64,000 bases of DNA from Leucobacter viscericola (GTDB taxonomy: Bacteria; Actinomycetota; Actinomycetes; Actinomycetales; Microbacteriaceae), in the NCBI RefSeq assembly GCF_011299575.1, contig NZ_CP049863.1:2046001-2110000 (forward strand), read 5' to 3'. The translations under genes were made by a program, and so were the position numbers. Below, one piece after another: positions 36,473 to 45,357 of this stretch; positions within the stretch are counted from its first letter, which is position 1; each line of letters starts with the position of its first letter. The notes below the pieces were generated by a model. It searched no databases, was not told the DNA's origin, and saw only the letters and a list, made by a program, of their open reading frames with translations.

Positions 36473-38989
36473 CTAGAGAACGTCAACGAGGTTCGCTCGG
36501 ATCTCCTGTCGGCTGTTGACATCAAGCTTTTGCATAATGCGGTGCATGTGAGTTTCGACGGTTCGAATGCTCAGTACAAGGCGAGTCGCGATTTCCTGAT
36601 TTGAACGCCCCACTGCGGCCAATCGGGCTACTTCTCGTTCACGCTCTGTGAGAGATACCGCACCAGCGGCAATACGAGCTACATCGAATCGTTCGTGCCC
36701 ATAAAGCTCACGCAGTTCCATGAGCTTGTCACTGGCGGCCTTGGCGACATCTGAATTGCCGTCTTCCCTCGCCACGTTACTGACGTGCTGGAAAGCCCGA
36801 ATCGCGGTACCGAGGCGCCCCGACGATAGAAAGACCTCCGCGGCCTCAAGCATTCCGGTGAGGTCGACGGCGAGAAATGCCTCGTAGTACTGCAGCTGGG
36901 AATCGAAGACAAGCGTTCCCTCGACCTGGGCGAGATACGACCGAGCCTCACGAATTCGCTCGTTCGTCGGATCAAGCTCGACAGCCGTCAAGAACCCCGA
37001 CAGCGCAGCAAATAGCGCCCGCCGTTCCCAGAGGTTCTCCGCAGCACTCCAGAGAAGGTCGGCTGCCTCAACCGGTTGGCCGTTAAACACCAGCAGTTGC
37101 GCGTGCGCCCACGACCGAGATTGCCCGGGTAGCGGGCCGTCAGCCGACGTGAGCAGTTCAATATCAGCAATACGTTGCTCACCCGTGGCGATGTGACCGC
37201 TGCGAATTGCAGAGAGCGCACCGACCGAGAGGAGAGCCAACTGGTTTCCTGCTGGGAAGGGTGTTGGATGCCCCGCGGCCAGCACCGACTCAACAAGCCC
37301 GTCTAGGCCGATGGTGTCACCCGTGTACACCCGAGTGATCATCACGCCGGATCCGAACAACCGAACACCTTCAACTTCGAGGTAGCTGGTTGCCTCGTCT
37401 AGACCATGTGTAAACAGTTCCAGAGCTGCAGTGAAGTCGCCCTTGCCGAGGAACGACAAGCCGTTCAGCATTCGAGCCGGATTCGAAGGGGTCGTCAGAG
37501 TCTCGAGTTCGGCGTAGACCCGTTGTGCATCGTCGAAGCGCGCGGTCCCGCAAAGCACGAACAGCTGCACCTGCAGCAGTTTGATCTTTACTGACTCCGG
37601 GAGATCCTCGGTCACCTCGAGGCGCTCGGAAAAGTCATCAGGCAAACGCCCGAGACTGTACTCAATTTCGATTTCTGCGGCATCGAGGATCCGGCCAAAT
37701 ACACCAAGCTCTTCGCGATACTTCGCAGAGCACTGAAGAGCTGCCTCGAGATCCTGGTCGGCATACGCAAGCCACCGAGCCTGAAGCGACGCGAACATTG
37801 CCCGCTCAAATGCGCCCTCTGCAGTTCTGTCTGTTTCCGCGAAAACCCGATTGGCGACGGCTTTTGTTGCGGGGGTCATTGTCTGACTCAGCGCCTCAAT
37901 GTAACGAATGGCGTTTGAAGGCACGGGAGCGGATTCCCACTCAGTCGCGGTGACAATCCGCAACGCTCGCTCACGCTCGTGAAGCAGACCCACAAACACG
38001 GCATCGCGCTCTGACGCTGGCTCGTGACTGAAGGGACGATCGAGAACAATCGACTCGTCTGATGCGATTTTGCCCAGCCTCTCTCGAATGAGTTCTGTGA
38101 GGCGCACTCTGCGAGCGTTGAGCGGTTCGTGCCTGAAGAACTCAACAAGCATCGGGGGAATAACCGTAACGAGATGGGACTGACCGTTTTGAATGAACGT
38201 CACGAGTGCGCGTTGCTCAAGCAGCTCGAGCGTCTCCCAGTCAACGAGTTTCCTCACGGTGCTGAGGGTCGCTGATCCCGTGATGGCGATGATCTCCAAC
38301 GCGTCTCGCGTGTTGTCGTCCAGGTCCTCCAGGTAGCCCTCAAGCACCCCACGCAGGCTTGAGCTCCACAGGTCTTTTAACGCCACCAATTTTCCGCGAC
38401 GGGGGCCAAGCTGCCCGTCTCGAATGGTTGCGTCGACGAGATTCACGGCAAGGCCGATGTTGCCACCCGTCTTGCCATAGATGTGACTGAGAGTGCTCGA
38501 TTCAATGGGAGCGTTGAGATGATCAACCAGCGCCCGCTCCATGTCTTCAAAACGAAGCGGCGTCATGTCGATCACCTGTGAAGACTCAATCGTCGAGGCG
38601 CGCAGCCCGCTTGGAGTGTGTCTCGCTCGCAGGCCCTGCAGACGGGTCAGTACAACAGGCACACCGGTCGCCCGACGGGTCGATTCTGTGACGCCCCACG
38701 ACGACTCATCGAGGTCATCCCAATCGTCAAGAAAGAGGACTGCTCGTTTGCCCTTCAGGATCTGCTGGAGCGCAGCTCCCGTCTCCTGCAGGTTGCCAAG
38801 CTTGCGATTCTCACCACCGATTCCGGCAAGGTGAAGCGCGCCAAGGGGGTGCTGTCGAAGAGATGCGACGCCCCGAATCGTGACAACGGTCCAGTCTTTG
38901 TCTTCGAGCCGCAGTCGCAGCGCGTTGAGAAAAGTGCTGCGCCCGCTGCCGTGTCCGCCTACGATATCCACACTGATACCGGCCTGCAC
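36473..38989 (-). CDS. Large LuxR-family regulator with N-terminal ATPase domain (LAL/MalT-like)
   Basis: 838 residues from the GTG at 38989. The P-loop GGHGSGRST (about residues 10-18) has Arg where Lys is usual, and Walker B is AVLFLDDWDD near 95. A helical TPR-like middle follows, and the C-terminal LuxR helix-turn-helix LTEREREVARLAAVGRSNQE lies around 775-838. These are STAND-type regulators that oligomerise with ATP and an inducer. The conserved FVGRE segment expected before the P-loop is encoded in frame upstream of the GTG, so the real start may be a non-canonical codon (see findings). The mini-ORF and camelysin operon follow in the same direction, making them plausible targets. Confidence 0.85.
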   Translation of the reverse strand: MQAGISVDIVGGHGSGRSTFLNALRLRLEDKDWTVVTIRGVASLRQHPLGALHLAGIGGENRKLGNLQETGAALQQILKGKRAVLFLDDWDDLDESSWGVTESTRRATGVPVVLTRLQGLRARHTPSGLRASTIESSQVIDMTPLRFEDMERALVDHLNAPIESSTLSHIYGKTGGNIGLAVNLVDATIRDGQLGPRRGKLVALKDLWSSSLRGVLEGYLEDLDDNTRDALEIIAITGSATLSTVRKLVDWETLELLEQRALVTFIQNGQSHLVTVIPPMLVEFFRHEPLNARRVRLTELIRERLGKIASDESIVLDRPFSHEPASERDAVFVGLLHERERALRIVTATEWESAPVPSNAIRYIEALSQTMTPATKAVANRVFAETDRTAEGAFERAMFASLQARWLAYADQDLEAALQCSAKYREELGVFGRILDAAEIEIEYSLGRLPDDFSERLEVTEDLPESVKIKLLQVQLFVLCGTARFDDAQRVYAELETLTTPSNPARMLNGLSFLGKGDFTAALELFTHGLDEATSYLEVEGVRLFGSGVMITRVYTGDTIGLDGLVESVLAAGHPTPFPAGNQLALLSVGALSAIRSGHIATGEQRIADIELLTSADGPLPGQSRSWAHAQLLVFNGQPVEAADLLWSAAENLWERRALFAALSGFLTAVELDPTNERIREARSYLAQVEGTLVFDSQLQYYEAFLAVDLTGMLEAAEVFLSSGRLGTAIRAFQHVSNVAREDGNSDVAKAASDKLMELRELYGHERFDVARIAAGAVSLTEREREVARLAAVGRSNQEIATRLVLSIRTVETHMHRIMQKLDVNSRQEIRANLVDVL

Positions 38990-39615
38990 AAGATTCTCTG
39001 CACGGGCCAGGCTATCTTCACGTCCTACAAAAATTTGGTGCCCGCTTTCTCACGAAACTGCACAGATTAGGGCGATTATACTCCCCGTGCTCCTACGCAA
39101 TACTGTGTTCTCAGCGCGGCGCATTTTGATCATATCGGGCGTCCTATTGAACGTTCCCAGGGTGCGCTGAGAGAAAGTTTAGGGTGGGCCCCAGCGCGGA
39201 TTACTTGGGGGGTGCGCTAGGGCCCCGAAGGCCGGGTGGCCTTCTGCGGTGGACAGAAACTGCCGCACCATTTCTCGAATGACACCTACCTGATTCGAAG
39301 CCTTTGACTAGGGATTTGTCGCGAGCGCCTCACAGATAGCTGGTTCGAAACTCTAGGACGGGGTGGAAGAACCGTCAGGCACTCCCGCGGAAAACCCACC
39401 CCGCGACGCCGAACCTCGAGTTCATGAGGTTGGGCGTAAGAAAAAGTTACTCAACATCGACCAGTCAGGGGCTCAACTACGAACTAACGTCAGTACGCAG
39501 GGACTGGGATGTAAGTGGCACGCAGATGCGACATAAGTAGACATGCGCAATAACGCCTGTGCCCTAAGAACAGGGGCTGCGAGGGTGTCAGCCTGGGTGG
39601 CCGACGTTGCTGTGC
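38990..39615. other. Intergenic region upstream of the LuxR regulator
   Basis: 626 bases. The first ~55 bases are an in-frame upstream extension of the regulator (see findings). The rest holds no open frame with a ribosome site, no tRNA and no clear repeat. Short GC-rich inverted segments (around 39190-39260) may act as the terminator of the sigma-factor operon, but I could not define a clean stem. Confidence 0.4.
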
Positions 39616-40275
39616 TCAATCACGGGACTGGGCAGAAAGATCCGCATCAATAAATATCGACCCCGCTCTGCAGACGCCCTCCGGGGTGGTCCAGGAAACA
39701 TCTAGCGCAGCCTGGCTTCGATCGTCTCCCGACGTAGTAATCATCAGCTTCTCGCCAGCTGTTAGCGCCCCATCAGGAACATCAATGACAGTCTTCCCGT
39801 CAATGACTTCAACACCGATCATTGACTTCGAATGCAAGTCCGGGCAGCTCTTTGGAGAAGGGGTGCCTGACAACACGTCTGGTTCGTCAGACGGTGCATG
39901 CGCAAGGACATCCCCGGCCTTACCGGCGGCGACTTCTTCAGGGGTGTAGGCCTCGACCCCGCGGATACCTGTGTCTGTACCCCCGAAGGTCACCGTTGCG
40001 GTGATGCCGCGCTTGGCCAACTCTGCAGCAAGCCCATCTGCATCGTGGAGCGAGTTGAGGGTGATCCGGGTGCCTCCCTGAGGAGCATCAGTGACGGCAT
40101 AGGCAGGGGAAGACAAAGCGGGAATATACGCGATCAGCCCGACGACCATAAGAGCCGCGGCAGCGGCGACGCCGATCCCGCCCAAACGAAGTCGGCGCAA
40201 CTTTTGCTGCCGCCGGGAAGCGTACTGCTGCAGTTCAGCCAAAAAAGCTGTCTGGTCACTATCGAGATTATTCAC
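39616..40275 (-). CDS. Membrane-anchored partner of the ECF sigma factor (candidate anti-sigma factor)
   Basis: About 219 residues from a GTG at 40275, chosen because GAAAGGAAC lies upstream and it overlaps the sigma-factor stop by 8 bases. The first ~30 residues are cytoplasmic and helical, a basic RRQQKLRRLRL patch precedes one transmembrane helix (about 34-56), and the rest is predicted outside the membrane. Such a single-pass protein encoded directly after an ECF sigma gene is typically the anti-sigma factor, though no zinc-binding HxxxCxxC motif is seen. Two cysteines (in KSCPDL and GVCRAG) may pair. Confidence 0.68.
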   Translation of the reverse strand: MNNLDSDQTAFLAELQQYASRRQQKLRRLRLGGIGVAAAAALMVVGLIAYIPALSSPAYAVTDAPQGGTRITLNSLHDADGLAAELAKRGITATVTFGGTDTGIRGVEAYTPEEVAAGKAGDVLAHAPSDEPDVLSGTPSPKSCPDLHSKSMIGVEVIDGKTVIDVPDGALTAGEKLMITTSGDDRSQAALDVSWTTPEGVCRAGSIFIDADLSAQSRD

Positions 40276-40921
40276 CGTGGAGTTCCTTTCGTGAAGCGTC
40301 ATCTAATTCAGTTGCGACAGCACGAAGAGGGCTGTCGGCGAGTTCATTGCGTAGGCGGGTCTTCGCCCTGTGCAGACGGACGCGCGCAGCGCCGGGAGCG
40401 ATCCCTAAAGCGGCTGCGGCGTCGGTGATGCTCAACCCGTCAAGCGCTGTGAGCTCCAGCAAACTTCGGGTCTGCGCGGGAATCTTTGCCAGTTCGTCTC
40501 GAAGCGCAAACGCGGCACGTTCAGCATCGATTCGCTGCTCCAGACGCTCAATCGCGTCGTCGGCAAGTTCCCGTTGCCCCTTCTGCCGCGATTGAGCTCG
40601 CCAACGTCGTGCCGACTTTCGTTGATAGTCGGCGGTCAGTCGAAAGGAGATTCCGAACAGCCAGGCGACCGGCGCTGGGCCGCTTGGATCGAAACGCCGA
40701 CACGAACGAACTGCCGCGAGAAACACCTCAGACGTGATGTCTTCAACAGCGTGTGGATCCTGAATGCGACGCGCCACAAAACGTTCCACGGCGGCCACAT
40801 GACAGCGGTAGAACATTTCCAGCTGTGCTGGATCCTGACCGATTCGACGAACATCCAGCAAGCCGGCGTCAGGCTCACATGGTTCGTCTACATCTTCAGG
40901 AATTATGCATTTTGGTTCCAC
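40268..40921 (-). CDS. ECF-family RNA polymerase sigma factor
   Basis: About 217 residues from a tentative GTG at 40921; a longer frame to 41017 encodes a composition unlike a sigma N-terminus. Region 2 (FYRCHVAAVERFVARRIQDP, VEDITSEVFLAAVR, APVAWLFGISFRLTADYQR) and region 4 (ALDGLSITDAAAALGIAPG, ARVRLHRAKTRLR) are clear, so the protein recruits RNA polymerase to alternative promoters. It is co-transcribed with a membrane partner that probably controls it. The regulon is unknown; the nearby surface and matrix genes are candidates by location only. Confidence 0.87.
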   Translation of the reverse strand: MEPKCIIPEDVDEPCEPDAGLLDVRRIGQDPAQLEMFYRCHVAAVERFVARRIQDPHAVEDITSEVFLAAVRSCRRFDPSGPAPVAWLFGISFRLTADYQRKSARRWRAQSRQKGQRELADDAIERLEQRIDAERAAFALRDELAKIPAQTRSLLELTALDGLSITDAAAALGIAPGAARVRLHRAKTRLRNELADSPLRAVATELDDASRKELHGE

Positions 40922-41176
40922 AACTAAGTACTCGCTCCACAGCTCGCAAACGTTACATGGCAGATTTCGAGCCCTCTGTGGTTTCGTCTTCACTCGGGTC
41001 ACGCAAAAACAAAACAATCCCCAACCCGATAAATCCGGGTCAGGGGTTGCATTCAGTCTCGTGGGGTGTCTTGCGAAATCCCGGAGGCCTTATGCCGCAA
41101 GTGATCCACGCGCCGTCCCACAACAAGATTCCATGTTAAGGCCCCAATTATTCCAGCGATCTTGACCTTCTAGCTT

Positions 41177-41416
41177 CTAGCCCTTCAACCCAGTGAAGTT
41201 CTCCTCATCCCACTGAATCAAGGCTGCTTCAATGATTTCGAAACGTTTCTCAGCTACGCCTCCGGCGTTATTCCTTCTCTAAGCCCAACCCAACTCGAAG
41301 GGTCCTTGTTGGCTATGGGAAATGACCCCCGGATCCTCCCCGTCAGGCAGATCGATTCGCTTTCGAAACAGATTCTGAATTTCTGTGAACGGATCCGCAT
41401 CAAGGGCGCGTGGCAT
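41177..41416 (-). pseudogene. Broken reading frame interrupted by an in-frame TAG
   Basis: An ATG at 41416 opens 45 codons (MPRALDADPFTEIQNLFRKR...), stops at TAG 41279-41281, and the same frame then continues for 34 codons (AEKRFEIIEAALIQWDEENF...) to a stop at 41177. Both halves look like ordinary soluble protein, which suggests one gene with a nonsense mutation. No ribosome site is seen and no family is recognised. It lies between the ECF sigma factor and a membrane-protein cluster. The rest of 40922-41571 shows nothing else. Confidence 0.35.
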
Positions 41417-41571
41417 GCGGCGTAACCGGTCTAGAGCTCGAATTTATCGAGCCTTAATGACGAGGAAACACCTTCACGCCGAGTAGGCGAAAGAGACTTT
41501 CGTTCTCTAAATGCCACCTGGTGCGTAAGTACAGAATCGAGGGATCCTCAACCATTTTGCGTCAGATCGAC

Positions 41572-42279
41572 TCACGGAGCTTCCTCACCTGCACCAGATC
41601 TCTGAAACTCATTCTTGGTTCGGATCAAGCTCTCCGCGAAGCTCTCCGCGCTTTTCTTCCGTATGGGGAGCGCCCCTGAGAACTTTTCGGAGCGAATTTC
41701 AATGCCCACTGCAAACGAAGTATTCTTCTCATCCCGGCCTCGACAGGTGAACCGGATGCCGTTACTTTTCCAAAGGGACGTATCCAGACGGGTGGGCTCA
41801 ATCGCTTGAATACTTTCCCACGGAAGGACTCCCTCGGTCTTCGCCATTTCGCAGTTCCAGAATACGAGACCTAACGAGGAAGCAAAAAGTATGCCGCGAA
41901 GGTCGCCAAACACAAAAGCTGGCTTCCCGAGCTGCACCCCCAGATCATGTGCGCCCCGAAGACCAAAGCGAATATGCCTTACTACAACTGTCTGGCCGGC
42001 TCCATGTTCCTTCCGCATTTCGCGCATTGAACGTGCGCCCATCCTCCAGGACCTTATTGGTAACCAGGCCAGCAGTGCATATGGGGCCAGCGTGACCAAA
42101 AAACTACCCCACCCCGGGTTCTCACCGCGTTGAAGAGTCTTGATGAGGTTCACAAGCAGTAGTGGGTAGACAATAAGGAAAATCACGCCGGTCGCCACAT
42201 ACATGGGCATCTTCCAAAAGGGCTTTAAAATTGGAGCGACTTGCAAGTTCTTCCGAGATTGGCTCGGTCCAAGTTCCAT
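41572..42279 (-). CDS. Two-helix membrane protein with PH-like cytoplasmic region
   Basis: 235 residues. Two transmembrane helices (about residues 25-47 and 58-78) are followed by a soluble region with alternating strands (FVFGDLRGILFASSLGLVFWN, LPWESIQAIEPT), a pattern resembling bacterial PH domains. The ATG at 42279 directly abuts the stop of the small membrane-protein gene upstream, so the two are co-translated. Function unknown. Base composition here appears less GC-rich than in the flanking conserved blocks. Confidence 0.65.
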   Translation of the reverse strand: MELGPSQSRKNLQVAPILKPFWKMPMYVATGVIFLIVYPLLLVNLIKTLQRGENPGWGSFLVTLAPYALLAWLPIRSWRMGARSMREMRKEHGAGQTVVVRHIRFGLRGAHDLGVQLGKPAFVFGDLRGILFASSLGLVFWNCEMAKTEGVLPWESIQAIEPTRLDTSLWKSNGIRFTCRGRDEKNTSFAVGIEIRSEKFSGALPIRKKSAESFAESLIRTKNEFQRSGAGEEAP

Positions 42280-42486
42280 TTAGACGAAATCCTTCACAAG
42301 AAGGAACAACCCAAACAAGATCGAGAAGATACCCATGGCTGCCACGTAACGAGGCGTCATTGACCTTGCACTGCGCTCATCCCCAAGGGTCTCGCGGTAT
42401 CCGCGCTCGAACAAGTCGGCAAGCGGCTTGCATAAAGCCAACATAACCGCCCCACCCCCTATACCAACCCAAGCAATTAACACCAA
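42280..42486 (-). CDS. Small two-helix membrane protein
   Basis: 68 residues with hydrophobic helices at about 2-18 and 48-65, separated by a charged loop (FERGYRETLGDERSARSM). The stop codon is immediately followed by the ATG of the 235-residue membrane protein, suggesting coupled expression and perhaps a physical complex. The family is not recognised. Confidence 0.55.
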   Translation of the reverse strand: MVLIAWVGIGGGAVMLALCKPLADLFERGYRETLGDERSARSMTPRYVAAMGIFSILFGLFLLVKDFV

Positions 42487-42519
42487 GAACTCCGATCGCT
42501 TCCTTCCTGCTCACTTATC

Positions 42520-43152
42520 TCAATTTTTCCGCAGGCTCTCCAGCGCGGCCTTCGCGAAATCACCCGAGATTGAGTAAGCGGAGGCAACAAGAAGATTCCC
42601 ATCGAAATCAACTTCAGACATATATTGGTGCTCGACACTTTGAGAACGCACGAAAATCGCCTCCGCATTGGTAGTTGCCTCACGCTCGACATAAACAGAA
42701 TCACGCAGCGAGTGGAGCAAGTCCTTCTTGACTGAATCGCTGATGACGGCTGCGCCAACATAGCCGAATGCATCTGTGTGAGAAATTCCCCACCCACAAT
42801 AGATTGACTCTCTTCCACTCGTGAGCGCGGCCATCGTTTTTGGACCGAGCAGTACCGCAAATTGCGCTTCTGCTTCCTCGCTGTGCGTATGCAATTCGAG
42901 GCGAGGATCAAACGACTGGATCACGCTTATCGGGATCAGCTCGTCACAGTCCTCAGGTATCTCAAACTGATCTTCGACGGGGGTCACACTTGTGGTTGGA
43001 GAGTCGGGCGAACTTGACGGGCTAGAAGTTTCAGCGGAAGAGGAATTCGAAACTTGCGTCGTTACGCCACCAAAACAGGCGGTAACGCACGCAACAACTC
43101 CAAAAGCAATTGGAACTGTAAGAGTCCGCAAGTGTCGTCTATTGCGCGCCAT
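42520..43152 (-). CDS. Putative lipoprotein, unknown function
   Basis: About 210 residues from the ATG at 43152 (an in-frame GTG at 43176 is the alternative). A basic start, a hydrophobic core and VTAC form a lipobox, followed by a Ser/Thr/Pro-rich linker and an acidic folded domain with two cysteines (DCDELIP and IYCGWG) that may be disulfide-bonded. It is 33 bases upstream of the two small membrane-protein genes and probably part of the same unit. No named family. Confidence 0.65.
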   Translation of the reverse strand: MARNRRHLRTLTVPIAFGVVACVTACFGGVTTQVSNSSSAETSSPSSSPDSPTTSVTPVEDQFEIPEDCDELIPISVIQSFDPRLELHTHSEEAEAQFAVLLGPKTMAALTSGRESIYCGWGISHTDAFGYVGAAVISDSVKKDLLHSLRDSVYVEREATTNAEAIFVRSQSVEHQYMSEVDFDGNLLVASAYSISGDFAKAALESLRKN

Positions 43153-43575
43153 AAGACGCAGCCTATCCTTGTCCACTCAGGCGGGTCGATTTCACGAGCT
43201 CCCTGCGCTCAGTCCAAGTTTTCTCATCCAGGCACGGTGGTAGGCAGCACGCTTTCCCTCAGCACCCAAGCAACCATCGCGCGGTAAGGGCTCAATAAGC
43301 CATCCCGACCGGCGACTCTTCGCGTCGGTGCAATTATTGAAGCACCGTTTGATTCCCGCATGTTGCACGCCGCATGAAGCTTGGTGAGGTTCTCTACGGC
43401 GAAAGCCCCGCCCGCGCTATGCGGTGCGGTGCAGTGCAGTGCAGTGCAGTGCAGTGCGGTGCGGTGCGGTGCGATTGTCTTGCACGAACACTTTCGAGTT
43501 ACCGGGTTACCGGCACTCTCAGAAAACAAAAATGAGCCCGGATCAACACCTGATCCGAACTCATTCCTTATCTCG
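43153..43575. other. Intergenic region between lipoprotein gene and tRNA-Leu
   Basis: 423 bases with no supported protein gene. An open frame covering it on the minus strand starts inside the tRNA and is rejected. It contains the pentanucleotide tandem repeat at 43421-43470. Confidence 0.6.
43421..43470. repeat. Pentanucleotide tandem repeat (GCRGT)10
   Basis: Ten uninterrupted five-base units: two GCGGT, five GCAGT, then three GCGGT, followed by a decayed GCGAT. It lies in non-coding DNA about 106 bases from the 3' end of the tRNA-Leu gene. Such arrays vary by slippage. Confidence 0.95.
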
Positions 43576-43658
43576 TGCGCGAAGGGGGACTTGAACCCCC
43601 ACGCCCTTGCGGGCACTGGCACCTGAAGCCAGCGCGTCTGCCATTCCGCCACTCGCGC
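43576..43658 (-). tRNA. tRNA-Leu (anticodon CAG)
   Basis: The complementary strand reads GCGCGAG at the 5' acceptor arm pairing with TTCGCGC at the 3' end plus discriminator A. The anticodon stem CTGGC/GCCAG encloses TTCAGGT, giving anticodon CAG. A variable arm (CCCGCAAGGGC) typical of class II leucine tRNAs and the TTCAAGT T-loop follow. CCA is not encoded. Length is 83 bases. Confidence 0.95.
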
Positions 43659-43910
43659 GAGTCACTCGCTCAGCGAAGTCGCCAAGAGAACTCCACTAGC
43701 TTAGCAGCATAAACTCGCTCCCACCAAAGCGGGCTAAACTAAAGCCACTCGTGCAGCGAGATCGTTGCGCGGTGCCAGAAAGTTCGCAGACCAAAGGGCC
43801 ACAAGCCTCACGCCGCGCGGCAAGCTAGCACCGAGTCAACAGCCGACACCAATAGAGTCGGTAGTGAAATAGCAAATAAGAGACCGGCCAGAAGAGGGGG
43901 CGATCACCAC

Positions 43911-44753
43911 GTGGGCATCCTGGACAACGTCGAACGCGGACTCGAGCGCGCCGTCAACGGCGCCTTCGCACGCACCTTCCGCTCGGGCGTACAACCCGTA
44001 GAAATCGCTTCGGCACTCAAACGTGAGCTCGACATCGGCGCGGTCATCGTCGACCGTGATCGTGTGCTCGCACCCAATCGCTTTGTCGCACGTGTCTCAC
44101 CAAAAGACGCCGCGCGGCTGCAGGGCATGGGCGAAACCCTTGAGCGCGAGCTCAGAGGCGTCGTTCTCAAGCACGCCTCCACCCAGCACTACCAGCTGCT
44201 CGGCGAACCCGACGTAGAGATCCGCTCAGACGACTCAGTCACCACGGGAGTACTCGTGGTTGAGGCCAGCCAGGTTGAGGGTGCAGTCGACTGGGTCGCG
44301 GTCATCGAGGTCGACGGTGTGCGCCACGAACTTTCCCGCGGCACAACAACGGTCGGTCGCGGCAGCGATTGCGGGATCCGGATCACCGATAACGCAGCCT
44401 CGCGTAAGCATCTTGAACTTATTTGGGACGGCTCAGCGGGCATTGCTCGCGATCTCGGCTCAACGAACGGTTCCAAAATCGATGGGCAGCGCTTCCGTGA
44501 GGCCGCACTCGCCCCCGGAATCGTCATCACAATCGGGCAGACTTCTCTCGTGTTTCAGTTGGCTCCCGGGCGCAGCCGCAAAGCCGCCGCCAAAGCTCGC
44601 CCGCAGGCCAGTGCACCCACAACGGTTCACCAGTCGGCAAAACCAGCAAGCAAGGCACCCAGTAGGGCAGCGAGCAAGCCGGCAAGCAAACCCGAAGAAA
44701 TGCCCTCAGCCGCGGCCGACAGCATCGACCAGGACTTCTGGAGGGGACTGTGA
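43911..44753 (+). CDS. fhaA: FHA domain protein FhaA (DUF3662 plus FHA)
   Basis: 280 residues from a GTG at 43911. Residues 1-~115 form the DUF3662 domain found at the start of actinobacterial FhaA (GILDNVERGLERAVNGAFAR). Residues ~133-220 form an FHA domain with the phosphothreonine-binding signature GRGSDC, SRKHLE and STNGSKIDG. A Lys/Ala/Pro-rich linker and a short acidic end (DQDFWRGL) follow. FhaA binds phosphorylated partners of the Ser/Thr kinases PknA/PknB, including cell-wall factors such as MviN in mycobacteria. It opens a tightly coupled operon and overlaps fhaB by 4 bases. Confidence 0.93.
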   Translation: MGILDNVERGLERAVNGAFARTFRSGVQPVEIASALKRELDIGAVIVDRDRVLAPNRFVARVSPKDAARLQGMGETLERELRGVVLKHASTQHYQLLGEPDVEIRSDDSVTTGVLVVEASQVEGAVDWVAVIEVDGVRHELSRGTTTVGRGSDCGIRITDNAASRKHLELIWDGSAGIARDLGSTNGSKIDGQRFREAALAPGIVITIGQTSLVFQLAPGRSRKAAAKARPQASAPTTVHQSAKPASKAPSRAASKPASKPEEMPSAAADSIDQDFWRGL

Positions 44754-45355
44754 GCGAACTCACCCTGCTAATCCTTCGCATCGGCTTTTTGCTGCTGCTC
44801 TGGTTCTTCATCTTCGCAATCGTGTACGCGCTCCGCAGCGATCTTTTCGGGGCACCGGTGCGGCGCATGAAGTCAGACGGTAAGAAGGCGTCAGGATCAC
44901 CGCAGCCGTTCGTGGCTGCCTCACCCGTCGTACAGGCAGCGTCGCCAGCAGCACCAACTGCCCCCGTCGCACGACAAACTGGCCCAACTACCCCCCTCGC
45001 GGCAGGCCACTCCCCAATCATCACCCCGAGCGGCGGCGCTCTCCCCTCGGCTGGCAACAGCGGTATCGCTCGCCAGCTCGTCATCACCTCCGGTGTGGCA
45101 ACGGGCACGGCGATCCCCCTCGACGACGACTTCCTCACCATCGGCCGCAGCAGCGAGTCGACCCTCGTCATCGTTGACGAATACACCTCGACCTACCACG
45201 CTCGACTCGCTCGCACGGGCGATCACTGGACCCTCACCGATCTCGACTCCACAAACGGCACCAAGCTTGACGGCATTAAGGTCACCAAGCCCGTTCAGGT
45301 GCCACTGTTCACACCGATCACCATCGGTACGACCACATTTGAGCTGAGGCCCTGA
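44750..45355 (+). CDS. fhaB: FHA domain protein FhaB (FipA)
   Basis: 201 residues from a GTG overlapping the fhaA stop (GTGA). One N-terminal transmembrane helix (residues ~5-25) anchors an Ala/Pro-rich linker and a C-terminal FHA domain (about 125-195; IGRSSE, TYHARL, STNGTKLDG). FhaB/FipA links Ser/Thr phosphorylation to division proteins such as FtsZ and FtsQ in mycobacteria. The gene ends 2 bases before pstP. Confidence 0.92.
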   Translation: MSELTLLILRIGFLLLLWFFIFAIVYALRSDLFGAPVRRMKSDGKKASGSPQPFVAASPVVQAASPAAPTAPVARQTGPTTPLAAGHSPIITPSGGALPSAGNSGIARQLVITSGVATGTAIPLDDDFLTIGRSSESTLVIVDEYTSTYHARLARTGDHWTLTDLDSTNGTKLDGIKVTKPVQVPLFTPITIGTTTFELRP

Positions 45356-45357
45356 GC

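Noticed and set aside
43421..43470. CRISPR-like array
   Set aside because: Units are five bases with no spacers, so it is a microsatellite.
43224..43652. Minus-strand open frame of 142 codons starting MAEWQTRW
   Set aside because: It starts inside the tRNA-Leu gene and reads through the pentanucleotide repeat; it is the usual spurious product of tRNA sequence and has no ribosome site.
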